A DNA stretch of 64,000 nt from Phragmites australis (taxonomy: Eukaryota; Streptophyta; Magnoliopsida; Poales; Poaceae), in assembly GCF_958298935.1 (NCBI RefSeq), contig NC_084932.1, positions 10,395,501 to 10,459,500 on the forward strand. Direction: 5' to 3'. The notes under the pieces were generated by a model, which did no database searches, was not told where the DNA came from, and saw only the letters and a program-made list of their open reading frames with translations. This document shows positions 1 to 12,286 of the stretch, piece by piece. Every line of letters starts with the position of its first letter. Within the stretch, counting starts at the first letter, position 1. The translations under genes were made by a program, and so were the position numbers.

Positions 1-1221
1 CACAGCTATCTGTAGGCCGGGCATACTGCTGAGAGAAGCCTATGTGGTCGTGTTCTTCATTTGTTTGTGGCGCGTAATGTAAATTTCTAGGCGTTACGTT
101 GTATGTGAACTTTCTTTCTATCTTAATGCAATGATGCATAGCTCTCCTGCGTATTTGGGGGAAAAACTAAAATCCATGTGACTTAACTGTGAAACTGCTA
201 ATAATAGTATCTGAAGACTAGGGAATAATGTTCCTATGCATGTTCAGCTCTATAGGTAATTGTATCCATAAATTTTCAGGGTGGCCTGTATTTGCAAGCA
301 GCATTATGTTACTACCAGTCTACCACTATAGTTGGTGATATGTGCTGGCTGTTATTTTCTTCTTTTCTGATGGCTAAATACTTCTGGAGCATTTATTCTA
401 GCACAAGCCAGATTCTAGTTCAAATATACCAGATTCAGGGAAGAACACTCCAAGGCCTAGCATAATCTCTTTGAATTACTGCCTCTCATGTTGGTTAGAG
501 CTTCCACTTGTCATCGCGACTTCATTTGTGCAACATGTTTGTACGTTGTCACGAACAACAGCTTACATCAAGGCGCCCTGACATCATCTTGTACACCTGT
601 TTAGTTAATGTAATGGATGCTCTTTTATATTCCAATATTAGTGAACTGATTGGACAAATCTCAGGTTGCTATGGAAATCGGGACCTTGGTCATTTTTGCA
701 CGAGGAGCCATAAACTGAGGTTAGTTAACTTTTACCTTGGGGAACATTGATAACTTCTTACTCGGGATTAGCTGTTATCAGTTGCTATAGATTGTAATAA
801 ACAGATCAAATGCTATACGCTATGAAGTGCTAGCTAGGCATCGGTCCATTCACTTTGAGCATGCTACCCGTAATTTACTGCTCCATTGCCCTTTGCATAT
901 GTAGTTCTTGTAGTATTTCAACATAGATTGTTATCGAGAGTACTATGAGCTAGCCCTGCGATTATGTGATGCTTTTGTTGTCATGCTTGCCAAGATAAAA
1001 CGAGCAATACAAAGTGTCACCATTCGCGTACCTGTGCAGCCAATGTACAGCACGGAATAGCTACTGTATTGTTTGAATAAAACTAGCAGGTCATTTTTAG
1101 GCGTGTTTTTTATGCTGTCAATAAACCTACCTATTTGTTGTTTCAGGTAAGAGGTGGTAGTAAACTATAGTTGCCTAGTTGGTTCATAAGATAAGCTGCC
1201 ATTGTTAGCAACACATTGTTC
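1..1221. other. Non-coding stretch, no gene recognised
   Basis: AT-rich sequence with only short reading frames that resemble no family I know. The longest plus-strand frame (508-750, 80 codons) has no recognisable motif. It could be the tail of a gene lying left of the window, but no exon or splice structure supports that. Confidence 0.4.
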
Positions 1222-1620
1222 AGTTTTGGAGGGTGCTTTGGTGGAGTCGCTGTAGCTGCCGGAAGGAAGATGTCGCCTGCTGCGAAGCAATCAGGAGGAA
1301 AAGGTCCAGAAGCTAAGAGGCAGCAGTGAGTGGTAAAAAGAGGAGGCGCCAAGCCGTGGCTTCGGAGAGATGGAAAAGATGAAGATGAGAGGTGAGGTGA
1401 GGACAGGGTTGCAGGGAGGGAAGGAGGGAGAAGATGCGGATCAGAAGATTCCCGTTCGCGTGCGATGCATCTTTTCCCATTCCATTCTTTCCGTGGGTTG
1501 CTCTGATTGTGATTGCGTCTTATTCTGGGGTTTTCTTCTCTTCACTAGAGCTAGTACTTCGGATTGTCTTCATCAGAGGTGTAATTCTTTAGTTCTAATT
1601 TGGTGCTGTGAGCTGGCAAT
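1222..1620 (+). pseudogene. Decayed copy of the small gene at 30506-30763
   Basis: Read beside 30506-30763, this stretch matches over the coding region and into the 3' flank. Shared landmarks are the run encoding GCFGG, the block GRK[MV]SPAAKQ followed by GG, EAK[RQ]QQ, and the 3' block ending in TTCCATTC. The copy has lost the start codon (the gene has ATGGGGCTGGG where this has a TTTTGGAGGG stretch). A TGA follows the QQ pair, and indels then destroy the frame. Both copies keep similar sequence past the stop codon (an AGAGCTAGTA block and a GTGTAATT/GTGCAATT block), so the duplication included untranslated sequence and is not just a captured exon. What I see is homology between two places in the window; non-function is inferred from the lesions. 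Confidence 0.75.
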
Positions 1621-2176
1621 ATATACAATTTATTTTCTGATACCATTTACCTCAGAAACATCATGTCCGGTCAAAATAGCCCAAGTGCGTGAGTGCGTAA
1701 TGGGAGGGCACATGCGGGGTACTAATGCGACTATTTAACTTGTAGGACGGCACACGCAACTAAGACATCGCAACTCTACCTTTTGCCATTGCATCCAGTT
1801 GAAATGTTTATATGGGCCTACTCTTCTGTTAACTATGACAAAACTGACCAACAACTGCAAATGAGTGGTCGTTCTCCTACACTGCGCTCTCCAACGCGTC
1901 CCAGTTACTGTAGCATCTCCTCGCATCCTGTTACCCCCGTTTCCAATCCTCCTTGACCGGCAACGCAAGGGTGTTAGGTGTGATGCCTCTTCCTCTCCTT
2001 TCTGGTGGGCTTGCCGGCAACGCAAGGGAGGGGGGTGCCACCCCGTTCTCAAGCCTAGATCTATCTAGTTTAGCTTTGCTTTCTCTGTACAGTCTTGCAG
2101 CTCCTCGCTTCCATGTCGCCGACCATGGTAATCATCGTAAGCTTCACTACTCGTTGATTCCCCTGGTGTTAGGTGT
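1621..2176. other. Non-coding stretch with a local short duplication
   Basis: No gene recognised. A CCGGCAACGCAAGGG block occurs twice (about 1957 and 2014). A GGTGTTAGGTGTGATGCC block also occurs twice (about 1968 and 2165); the second copy contains the MULE target site. The flank resumes at 5131 beyond the MULE. Confidence 0.5.
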
Positions 2177-2185
2177 GATGCCTTT

Positions 2186-3130
2186 GACTTTTTTTATTTT
2201 AGCTTTTTTAAAACTAATATTTAAATAATAACCTGTCAAACCTAAAATTTTCAAGAACTAACCCTTTTTGTCACGCCAAAATGTCTAGCGTGACTTCCCA
2301 ACATAGTCACGCCATATTTATTGGCGTGACCAAAGTGACCACGCTGGCGAAAATCCCGACGCCTTTACATGTGGATTCGATGTGGCAGCCTGAGTCAGGT
2401 CAAATTGGTTGGCGTGACTCGGGTGAACAGTATTTTCGTGGATGAACAGTATTTCATGCGGTTTTAATTATTCTCTTTTCCGCTTTCTCTATTTGAGCAG
2501 TGGGGTTGCCATACTCTAAAATTTATGAAACTTTTTCTGTATGTCCTATAATTCATGATGAATCTATTTTAAAAGGATTCATATCAATACCTTATCTAGG
2601 TTTTAAAATAAAAACTCCAAAAATGGTTACTTTTAGAAATTCTAGTAATTTTTAAGGCCTCAAATAAATTCCCAAAAATCTGACAAAATTCACTAATATT
2701 CCTATCATGTGGCGTAATAATTTCTAAAATTATTTCCAACCCTAGGTTACTTGGTTAAAAAGTGAGTTTCTTTGCAATGCTCCATTTATATGCATTTTTG
2801 TTATTTCATACTATTTAGCCTTGTAAACGCCGTCTAAATAATTAGCAATTATGTTCGATTTTTCTCAAAATTTTGCCAGGGCTTAATGCAACATGTACAG
2901 GTCCTATTTGCAAACATGCACATCCAATAGAATCGTAGAATTTGAATTATTCAATTTCGAATGTTGGTATATGTTACAATTTGTTCTATAACAATAATAC
3001 TTAGGTGACTTGTGGAGCCAAAAAGAATTACCATTTGCGGTCTAAACCATACCAAATTTATTGTATGGATAGTTCAGAATATGTTTTAGCTGAACCACAC
3101 ACATGATTTTTAGGAAGACTAATAAACTTT
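2186..3130 (+). repeat. Left inverted arm of the MULE
   Basis: Matches the reverse complement of 4165-5130 from the terminus inward to the block around ATGATTTTTAGGAAGACTAA. It contains several GTCACGCC/GGCGTGAC motifs between 2270 and 2430. Confidence 0.88.
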
Positions 3131-3419
3131 AAATTGTAGACTAAAGAGAAAGAATAAATGAAAAGGAGTAAAAATTGGTATATAAATTACAATAAGTTAT
3201 TTTATGTAGTTATACCTGCCATCCGAAATGTAGAGGTGTCATATTGTCTTCTTAATACCTTTGATATAAGTTGTTGTAGCAGGTTCAATAGAGACCCCTT
3301 GTCCTATTGTGTCTGTATAATATTAGATTATATGTTATTTTATTAAAGTTATATGATGGTATTACAATAGATAAAATGTATATTAGGAATGGTAGATGTA
3401 ATATATAAATAAATATATA

Positions 3420-3865
3420 GTTACCTGACATGTCTCTAGTGTAATCAATTCTGGTCCTTAATGTATCAAAGGATGCTAAGAGTATATGCATACTTGGGGA
3501 ACATTGGAGAAGCACCAGGAAATTCAATTACCTCAGTGTGACCTGTAAATTTTATCATGTATATATGGTCAACTACTCGATAATTATTCTTAGTTGGGAA
3601 TACTTGAAAAAACTTTATGAAATATACAACTCCTTCTCTAAGGTGTGGCTTGAATTGATCTACATGGCGTTGTGGCACTTGAGCTTCCATTGCATTTCCC
3701 TATACATTTGCATAGAAAATTATTGTAAATGATGTATACTCTTTTATTTTTTTCTAAAGTACCTAATGTTTGTGGATACCTCTTGATCCAATAGTACAAA
3801 ATCAAGTCTATGGACCTTTTCTGGTTTGTCATCCAGAATATATTCGGATAATCTTGTAATGACAG
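3420..3865 (-). pseudogene. RPA1-like (DUF223 / OB-fold) gene fragment captured by the MULE
   Basis: On the minus strand, exon-like blocks read as the N-terminal OB-fold of plant RPA1-like proteins. The first block, near 3800, reads RLDFVLLDQE and ends at a GT. After an AG near 3698 the protein continues GNAMEAQVPQRHVDQF, then LREGVVYFIKFFQV and YMIKFTGHTE (about 3690-3535). A further GT...AG leads to a block reading ASFDTLRTRIDY (about 3485-3425). This order (LLD, G-N-x-I/M-x-A-x-P, EG-x-VY, YxIxFT) is typical of DUF223 proteins. The DNA-binding C-terminal OB-folds and the zinc finger are absent, so at best this is a truncated captured gene. A complete but decayed relative lies in the Helitron at 12287-14660. 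Confidence 0.65.
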
Positions 3866-4164
3866 ATGTGTTGTCATTTCATGCTAAAAGCTCTGTCGTG
3901 TAATCACCATCGGATGGCTCATTCCAATCCACAGTTAAACTACTAATGGATAATGGTTACCACTGTTTCATTCAATGTAACCAAAATTGTGTATAGATTC
4001 TTGATGAACATATCTCATGGCTTAAACCTAAGAACATTAATGTTATCAGTTGCCTACTTTCAACAAAATTGGAAATTATTTCCTAATTTAAATGTACGTT
4101 TCAAAATGCTTAATTCACCTTGTAGTCTCAAAGGCTGTGGGTAGCCATAGCACTTAGCCATGTT

Positions 4165-5130
4165 TGAACATGTACAATTTAAAGTTTATTAGTTTTCCTA
4201 AAAATCATGTGTGTGGTTCGGCTAAAACATATTCTGAACTATCCATACAATAAATTTGGTATGGTTTAGACCGCAAATGGCAATTCTTTTTGGCTCCACA
4301 AGTCACCTAAGTATTATTGTTATAAAACAAATTGTAACATATACCAACATTCGAAATTGAATAATTCAAAATTTACGATTCTATTGGATGTTCATGTTTG
4401 CAAATAGGACATGTACATGTTGCATTAAGCCCTGGCAAAATTTTGAGGAAAATCAAACATAATTGCTAATTATTTAGAGGGCGTTTACAAGGCTAAATAG
4501 TATGAAATGACAAAAATGCACATAAATGGAGCATCGCAAAGAAACTCACTTTTTTTACCAAGTAACCTAGGGTTGAAAATAATTTTAGAAATTATTACGC
4601 CACATGATAGGAATATTAGTGAATTTTCTCAGTTTTTTGAGAATTTATTTGAGGCCTTAAAAATTACTAGAATTTCTAAAAGTAACTATTTTTGGAGTTT
4701 TTTTATTTTAAAACCTAGATGGGGTATTGAGGTGAATCCTTTTAAAATGGATTCATCATGAATTATAGGACATACAGAAAAAGTTTCATAAATTTTAGAG
4801 TGCGGCAACCCTACTGCTCAAATAGAGAAAGCGGAAAGAGAACAATTAAAACCGCAGAAAATACTGTTCATCCACGAAAATACTGTTCACCCGAGTCACG
4901 CCAACCAATTTGACGTGACTCATACTGCCACGTCGAATCTACGTGTAAAGGCGTTGAGGTTTCGCCAGCGTGACCACTTTGATCACGTTAATGAATATGG
5001 GGTGACTAAGTTGGAGAGTCACGTCAGACACTTGGACGTGACAAAAAGTGCTAGTTCTTGAAAATTTTGGGTTCCACAAGTTATTATTAAAATATTAGTT
5101 TAAAAAGGCTAAAACAAAAAAAAGAAAGTC
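4165..5130 (-). repeat. Right inverted arm of the MULE
   Basis: Inverted copy of 2186-3130 with scattered substitutions and small indels. The terminal GTGAC-rich zone is at 4895-5045. Confidence 0.88.
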
Positions 5131-5139
5131 GATGCCTTT

Positions 5140-6030
5140 TGTTGGTGCCGCCCGCTTCCTCCCTGGCGTGCGGTTGCCCCTCTTTCTTCTTTGGCTCTGG
5201 ATTCACCCATATTTCAATCTGGTTGCTACCGCTAAGTTTTTCCCGCTTATCATCCAATTTCTGGATTGGACTCATCCAATGAGTAAAGAGCTTCATGGTG
5301 GACACAACCTTCTCCATGTTCGGGTTGATCGCACAAGATTCAAAGGTGAGAGGTTTTCAAGGTCGAGCCCAGTGAAGCTTCAACCACATCTACGGCTACG
5401 ACTTCCCCTACCTCAAGTGCCTATGCCGTGGTGATCGTCCGCTGGATCACCGATGATCAATTGGTATGCATGGTGAGGCACCTTGTTCATCTGCGTTGTG
5501 GTGGCTCGACGACTCCTGGTCATACACACCAACAGGTCCCGACGTTGATGATTGTGCTCTTCAAGAAGTCGGCTGTTCTTCGTTGTTGAAGTTCCCCTGG
5601 TTCTTTGATCTTGGCCTTCCTTTGGTGTGAAGTCCATGCGGCAGGCTGGCGGCTCGGGCTTCTTCCCCATCGATGGTGCTGTCACAGGAGGAACCTGGAT
5701 GTAATTTTTCTTTTCTTTTCTGTGCTTCCAAATAGTCTGCAGGGCCAATTTGTTATTCTAGTTCTTGCAAAGTGCCCTTTTGTAAAAGCTGCTGTAGTTG
5801 TACGGTGTTCTTGAGAATAATCCAGAGCTTCTGGCCCCTTGTGGGCGTATTCCCTAAAAAAAAACTCCAATGAGTGAATGAATTGTAACTTGTAAGCACA
5901 AGAAATGGAAATGAATGTAAACTCTACGTTAACTATTAGCAGGTTTGCACTGGATCGTCTGTAAACTTGCAACACAAAGCACACACACATGGGTGAACGG
6001 ATTGCAGAGATAGGGTCAGTAACTGGGCAT
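5140..6030. other. Low-copy-looking flank, no gene established
   Basis: GC-richer than its neighbours, with several overlapping short open frames on both strands (for example 5413-5748 minus and 5132-5434 plus). None has a domain I recognise and none is clearly favoured. The block ending near 5868 runs into nine A residues after TATTCCCTA, which could be the 3' tail of an old retroposed sequence. That is a guess. Confidence 0.35.
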
Positions 6031-7350
6031 ATTCCAATTCGTGATAGATAGTTTCTCCAGCTGGGAAAAAAAAAGGCGACATGCTGAGTTGCTTACAAGA
6101 ATATCGGCAAACCTGCTCATGAACTACTTATTCAATGTAGAAGTGCTACAGTGCACTAGTGGCTCACATTTCTTCTTCGAAGGATCAGCCAAGAACACCA
6201 TGGGAACTCGGATGGACGCACACAAGGAGGGAGCTGAAAAGACTGGACTACTGAACTCTTCCTCGCTCCTATCCTCTTCTACAATTGCTCCCTTTCTCTT
6301 TACGGGAACCTTGCTTCCTTACAAGAGAGAAGGGCTGTTTAACACCAAGATAGTTAGCCCATATAGAGCTCAACAAGGACTAGCTACTTTTTTTTAAAAA
6401 AAAATTCTTATATTGATTTATTTTCGTTGTTTGTTTTAATTTGCTACAATTTAATCTCAGTAAAAAAGCCACCACGTCACTGAGCTTTCACAATAAGTTT
6501 TTAAAAATATATATACTAATCATTTATTAATATTAATTAGGCAACCGTTTGCAAACTTCACACAAATAGACCCTGTCGCTCAACCATGAGACAAGGGATT
6601 TTTTTCAAAAATTAGAAAACTATTATGTTCCTTTGCTAAGACCTTCAAAATTATGAAAACATTAGATATTGTAGAGTATGCTCTCATCCACAAATTTTAA
6701 CTCAAACAATGAGAAACAAAAAAGAGAAATTTCAGGAGAACAAAAACTTGTCTTTTTTCCTTCTCATTGTACAAGACATTATTTAAGCTGAATTTTTGTG
6801 GAGATTAATAATCTAGTCACTCCCTTCTCTAAACACCATTTGACCGGTAAAATAAAATATCTTGTACATGCATGTGTTCTAGTTTTTTCATCATTTCCAT
6901 GTTGCCTTGAGCTGGTCATCTTTTTTATGCCATAAAACATGCATATTCCCGCTCTTTGATCATTTTCAAGACTAACCCTTCACATTTTTCAATCAAACAT
7001 ATTAGTCCAAACAAGAATTTTTTTTGTATCGCCTAGAGTTGAGACGATTAGGCCTTCTTGCCCGTTGGTTGGGAGGGGGCACCTTCCTCTAGTTGGACAA
7101 GGAAGAGGCAGCGTGGCAAAGGAGCAGCTGCAGAGCTAGGTGTCCTTACCTACCTTCCTGCTCTTTTCATTGTATTATTTAATTTTTTTTTAAGTTGGAG
7201 TATTTTCTGTGGAATACCCATGGATACTCTATACTTATGCCGCGCTATGCTCATGCAGCATATTAATTTTGTCAAATACCTGAAAATAAAGTATATGCAT
7301 ATATAGAAAAAATATTTTATTTCGCATTTTTATTTTCGTTTCCTACATCT
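6031..7350. other. AT-rich non-coding stretch
   Basis: No gene recognised. Long T and A runs occur at about 6390-6410 and 7018-7025. The 5' end of the Helitron probably falls near the right side of this stretch, but I could not identify a convincing A|TC terminus. Confidence 0.4.
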
Positions 7351-7359
7351 CTAGCTATA

Positions 7360-10300
7360 GGTGGGGGAACGACACGGAGAGGCAGGAACTTCGGAGATCC
7401 ATAAGACAGGCAAAGAAAAAAGGTGAATTGTGTACCTCTTTGTGCTCAATTTATAATTATGGATGCCCAAAGATTACAATACTTATTCATTAACATGTGA
7501 GTGTTGATTCCATATGTAGGAAATTGTGCTGTCCAGCCAAAAAAAACCAGGTAACAACAGATGTGTTTAGATTAGTAGATAGATGCATGCCAATGTTCTG
7601 ACTAAATAAAATTGTAAGTTATCTACTGGTTTATTTCCTCTGCAGTATACCTTTCACCCGAGACTTCATACTAAGGCCCTCCTGCACATGAATGCCAGTA
7701 CTGTGGTGCACAATTTTGGTACCAAGAACGTGTAAAAAGATCATATTCAGGTGAAGGCAGTTGTATTTGTTTTCATCTTTGTTGTAGGGGAGGTAAGGTC
7801 AGGTTGCCATTTCAAAAAGATCCTCCTCCATTTCTGGCTGGGTTGTTGAATCCAAACGGTGATGTTTTATCTAAATACTTCATTAAGTCTATTCGATCAT
7901 ATAATTCGATGTTTGCTTTTACATCACTCGGTGCTAAAATTGACACCGGTATAAACAAGGGTCCTGGGCCATATGTATTTAAAATTAATGGCCAGGTCTA
8001 TCATCGAATTGGATCTTTGCTACCAGATGATGGTAAGCCCCCAGTGTATGCGCAACTCTATATTTTTTATACTGAAAATGAGGTCCAGAATCGAATATCA
8101 ATTTTTGAGAGAGACAGGGATTGTCATAATGATAACGGAGTTGATAAAAAAATTGTTGAGGGCTTGCTAAGGATGTTTGACGAATCAAATGAGTTGGTAA
8201 AATTATTTAGGGCGGCTAGGGGCCTATTGGGACAGAGCCAATGCCAAACTTTGCGCCTTAGGCTATTGCACGATAGGTCCAAGTCTGCACCTCAGTATAG
8301 TGCACCGACAGGATCGGAGATAGCTGCTTTAGTAGTAGGGGATTTCTCAGAGGAGAAGAAGAGTCCTGACATAATTATTCAAGATAAAGGTGGTGGGCTT
8401 AGAAGAATTAGCAACCTTCATGCGAACTATATGGCCTTACAATACCCAATTTTGTTCCCTTATGGGGAGCAAGGATTCAACTTAGGGATTAAATACAATT
8501 GGTCAGGAACCTTGCGGGTTGGAGTTAGAGATGAGGTTACCATGCTCGAATACTATGCTTTCCAGTTACAACAACGTAGATGCGAGGCAACAACACTAAT
8601 ATGTGGCGACTGACTATTCCAGCAATATGTTGTTGACGCTTTTGCATCAGTAGAGGAGAACAGGCTTAGATTCATAACGAAAAACAATAAAAACTTAAGG
8701 TCCAAGGTGTACAAGGGCATTGCAGATGCACTGCACAAGGGTGATGTTGATGGGAAGAATATTGGGAAAAAAGTTATTTTACCCTCTAGCTTTACAGGAA
8801 GTAAAAGGTACATGGTACAGAACTATCAAGATGCAATGGCAATTTGTCGATTCTATGGACCTCCGGACCTATTTATTACTTTTACCTGTAATCCAAAGTG
8901 GCAGGAAATAGCTGATGCTCTTACATTTGTTCCAGGGCAAAGACCTAACGCTAGACCTGACCTAGTTGCTCGAGTCTTCAAATTAAAGGTCGAGGAGCTT
9001 GTTTATGAGTTGAAGAAAGGTGCTTATTTTGGGAAGGCACAAGTAGGTACGATTATCAAATTTTTGCCATATGTCGTTCTTATTTGGAAAATTAGTTATT
9101 ACGAAGCATTTAGTAATTGTCCACTCTGCAAAAAACATGCACCAATACAAGAAAGTAGGGCATTGGGTTTTGTGGGTGATTTCTTAATATTGTTATTGCT
9201 ATTTTGTTTCAGTACTCTATACCGTCGAATTTCAAAAGCGCGGTCTGCCTCACATTCATATTTTGGTTTGGCTTGAAGGTAATACCAAAGACCCCGCCCC
9301 TCCTTTATTGACTCAATAATATGTGCGGAGGTACCGGATAAATTATCTAATCCTTTGGGTTATAGCCTTGTTGATGAATTTATGGTGCATGGCCCTTGTG
9401 GAGAGCTGAACCAAAAATGCCCATGCATGAAAAACAATAAGTGCTCAAAATTCTTCCCTAAGGGTTATGAACCAAACACAATTGTTGGTGAGGATGGCTT
9501 TGTGCAGTATAGGCGTCGTACTGAGGCTGGGCATTTTATCGAGCGATATGGGGTTAAACTTGACAATGGATGGGTTATCCCATACAATTTAGCGTTGTTA
9601 AAACAGTTTAGAGACCATATAAATGTGGAGTGGTGCAATAAAACACACCTCATCAAGTACCTATTTAAGTATATTACGAAAGGCCCAGATCGCGCTAGAG
9701 CCATCATTGAATCATTTGGAGCCGATGTTCTTCATAGAGATTCACATGGTGAGGTTATCAATAGCAGTCTTGGTGCCCATCCATTAGATGCACAGATACA
9801 GCTTGAAGATGTCGATGAGGTTTGGGAGTACATTGATTGTCGTTATTTATCTTCACATAAGGCTATCTGGCGTATGTTCGAATTTGATATCCACTATAGG
9901 ACGCCAGCGGTGGAGAGGTTAGCTGTGCATCTCCCTTTGATGAATAGCATTGTGTACCTAGCTAAAAGGCCATTGTTTGATATCGTAGATGACCCTTGTT
10001 ACATGCAGACAACATTGACCGAGTAGTTTTCTGCTAATAGGATGTTCCCAACTGCTCGAGAGTTAACATACATAGAATTCCCAACAAAGTGGGTTTGGAA
10101 TAAAAAGGATAAGCTATGGCATTCGCGTAAGGGACCTAAAAAAATTGGGAGGGCTATATATATCAATCCTAGTTGTGGTGATCTTTACTACCTTCGTATG
10201 CTTCTGAATGTTGCCAAGGGTGCTACATCTTATGAGGACCTTCGAACAATTAGTGGTGTTCTGTACCCAACATTTAAGGATGCATGTCAGGCTATTGGTC

Positions 10301-12171
10301 TTCTTGGTGACGATAATGAGTGGCGTGAGGCTCTTAAGGAAGCATCGGTGGGATCAGCTGCTCAAATGCGACAGTTACTTGTTACTATAATTCTTTTTTG
10401 CTCTGTTTGTGATGCAGCCTCTTTGTTCACTGAGTTCTATACTTATTTCACTGATGATATACAACACAGAATTAAAAAGATGGTACAATTGCCTTGCTAT
10501 AAAGTGCCTGCAGAACATCTTAGAAATCATGTTTTGGTAGAGATCGATAATTTGTTTGTTAGGAATGGTGTTTCAATGACTGATTATGGTTTACCAAAGC
10601 CTAATCTAAATCTTTGTAACAAGGTGAAAAATAGATTGTTAGCTGAGGAGCTAGCTTATGACTCTGCAAAGCTTTTACATATGCATGATACCCTCATCAA
10701 CCAACTAAACTTTGAACAGAGACATATATATGATGCCATCATACACTCAGTTTATGAAAAAATAGGTCAATGTTTTTTTTAATACGGGTACGGTGGTACC
10801 GGGAAAACATTTCTTTGGAATACAATCATTTCACGATTGCGATCAGAAAAGCTTATCGTCCTTGCTATAGTGTCATCAGGGGTTGCTTCCCTCTTGCTCC
10901 CTGGAGGTCGTACTGCACATTCTCGATTTAAAATTCCTATAGTTATTGATGAGTCATCAGTGTGCGATATTAAAAGGGGGACTTTTCTTCCTGATTTAAT
11001 AGTAGAGAGTTCTTTGATTATATGGGATGAGGCCCCAATGACTCACCGGCATTGTTTTGAATCATTAGATCGTAGTATGCGTGACATCCTTGGTCAAATG
11101 GACTGTTCAAGGTATCACCAGGTGTTTGGTGGGAAGACAGTGTTACTTGGTGGAGATTTCCGCCAAGTACTACCTGTGGTTGAGAGTGGTACTAGAGTAG
11201 ACACAGTGGATGCATGTATAACTAACTCTTACCTATGGAGTCATGTTAAGATTCTAAAGCTTACAATCAACATGCGCTTACTTGGGATGGCAGATAGTGG
11301 TTTACCAACAGAACAGGTGAAAGACTTTAGTGTCTGGGTGTTGAGTTTTGAGGATGGGACTGCAAAAGGGACTGCTCACACTGATGATGGGGACTCTGAG
11401 TTGATTGTGATACCACGCAACATCTTAGTTCCGAAATTAGACTCTGCTGTTGATAATATTATAAGATCTACTTACCTCAACTTAGAGACATCATATGCCG
11501 ACCCAACCTATCTAAGGGAAAGGGCTATCATTGCTCCAAAAAATGATACCATTGATGAAATTAATAGCCGTGTTCTTTCTTTAATCCCAGGACATGAAAA
11601 GGTATACCTCAGTTTAGATACTTTGGTTGAATCCTCAAAGGAACATGGTAATTTGGACTTACTTTACCCAGTTAAGTTCCTAAACTCTCTACAGTTCAAA
11701 GGTATCCCTCCTCATAAACTTATGCTCAAGGTTGGTTCGCCTGTAGTGCTACTACGCAATTTAAATCAGAGTGCTGGCCTTTGCAATGGTACACGTCTTA
11801 TAATAACACAGTTAGGAGATCGGGTATTGGAGGCTCAAATAATAACTGGATCGCATGTTGGTGACAAAGTACTTCTTCCTCGAATTGCCTTGCATGTTTC
11901 AAGCACTAAATGGCCATTTGTGCTTAGTAGACGACAATTTCTAGTTCGATTGTGTTATGCAATGACCATAAATAAGAGCCAAGGACAAACTTTGCGGAAT
12001 GTTGGCCTCTACTTGCCACGTCCAGTTTTTTCTCATGGACAACTCTATGTTGCTATATCACGTGTGACATCTAGAAATGGCCTCAGGGTTCTAATTGATG
12101 ATGATGCAGACCCTAACTCCAATGTGACCCAAAACATTGTTTTTAAAGAAATTCTTCAGTCCCTTTGGTAA
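7360..12171 (+). pseudogene. Helitron RepHel: HUH replication initiator fused to PIF1-like helicase, broken
   Basis: N-terminal exons are short: 7360-7421 reads ERQELRRSIRQAKKKG, and after two introns comes a zinc-finger-like CQYCGAQFW. From ~7790 the long exons read the Helitron N-terminal domain (IRSYNSMFAFTSLGAKID; GSLLP; AQLYIFYTENEVQNRI). The HUH motif HIH is at 9251-9259, after a GT-AG intron at about 9046-9211. The paired tyrosines of the Rep site are in KYLFKY (9655-9672). The helicase has Walker A GYGGTGKT (~10786-10809), Walker [29 protein letters not shown] and YVAISRV. Lesions: TGA at 8611-8613 where R is expected before LFQQYVVD, a 1-base deletion near 9303 before IDSIICAEVPD, TAG at 10024-10026 where W is expected, and TAA at 10780-10782 just before Walker A. 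The gene therefore cannot encode an intact product. Confidence 0.92.
9046..9211 (+). other. Intron within the RepHel gene
   Basis: GTAGGTACG follows the codons for GKAQ, and a pyrimidine-rich TTTTGTTTCAG precedes TACTCTATACC. Splicing restores the frame into VLYTVEFQKRGLPHIHILVWLE, across the HUH motif. Confidence 0.75.
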
Positions 12172-12286
12172 TTTTTTTGGTCAAATGTCAATACTATTCA
12201 ACCTATAATTTGTTATCTACTGCAAAATATAATACTCCATTTGACATCCTTTTATTTTCTTCCCTCTCTGGTTGAACCGACAACAG

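Larger units (their letters stand above)
2186..5130. mobile_element. Non-autonomous MULE (Pack-MULE type) with ~950-bp terminal inverted repeats
   Basis: The element is bounded by an exact 9-bp direct repeat GATGCCTTT at 2177-2185 and 5131-5139. That is the target duplication length of Mutator-like elements. Its ends are inverted copies beginning GACTTTTTTTATTTTAGC on the left and the near-identical reverse complement on the right. The inverted arms run roughly 2186-3130 and 4165-5130 and stay alignable throughout, for example the ACATGTACA/GCAAATAGGAC block at ~2890 and ~4400. Near the outer ends, GTCACGCC/GGCGTGAC motifs recur in both arms and may be transposase binding sites. The ~1-kb centre carries an RPA1-like gene fragment on the minus strand. 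No transposase is encoded, so the element would depend on one supplied in trans. Confidence 0.9.

Noticed and set aside
7229..7245. TCTATACTTATG as the Helitron 5' end
   Set aside because: It is preceded by C, not A, and lies only by chance near the first exon. No family support is visible.
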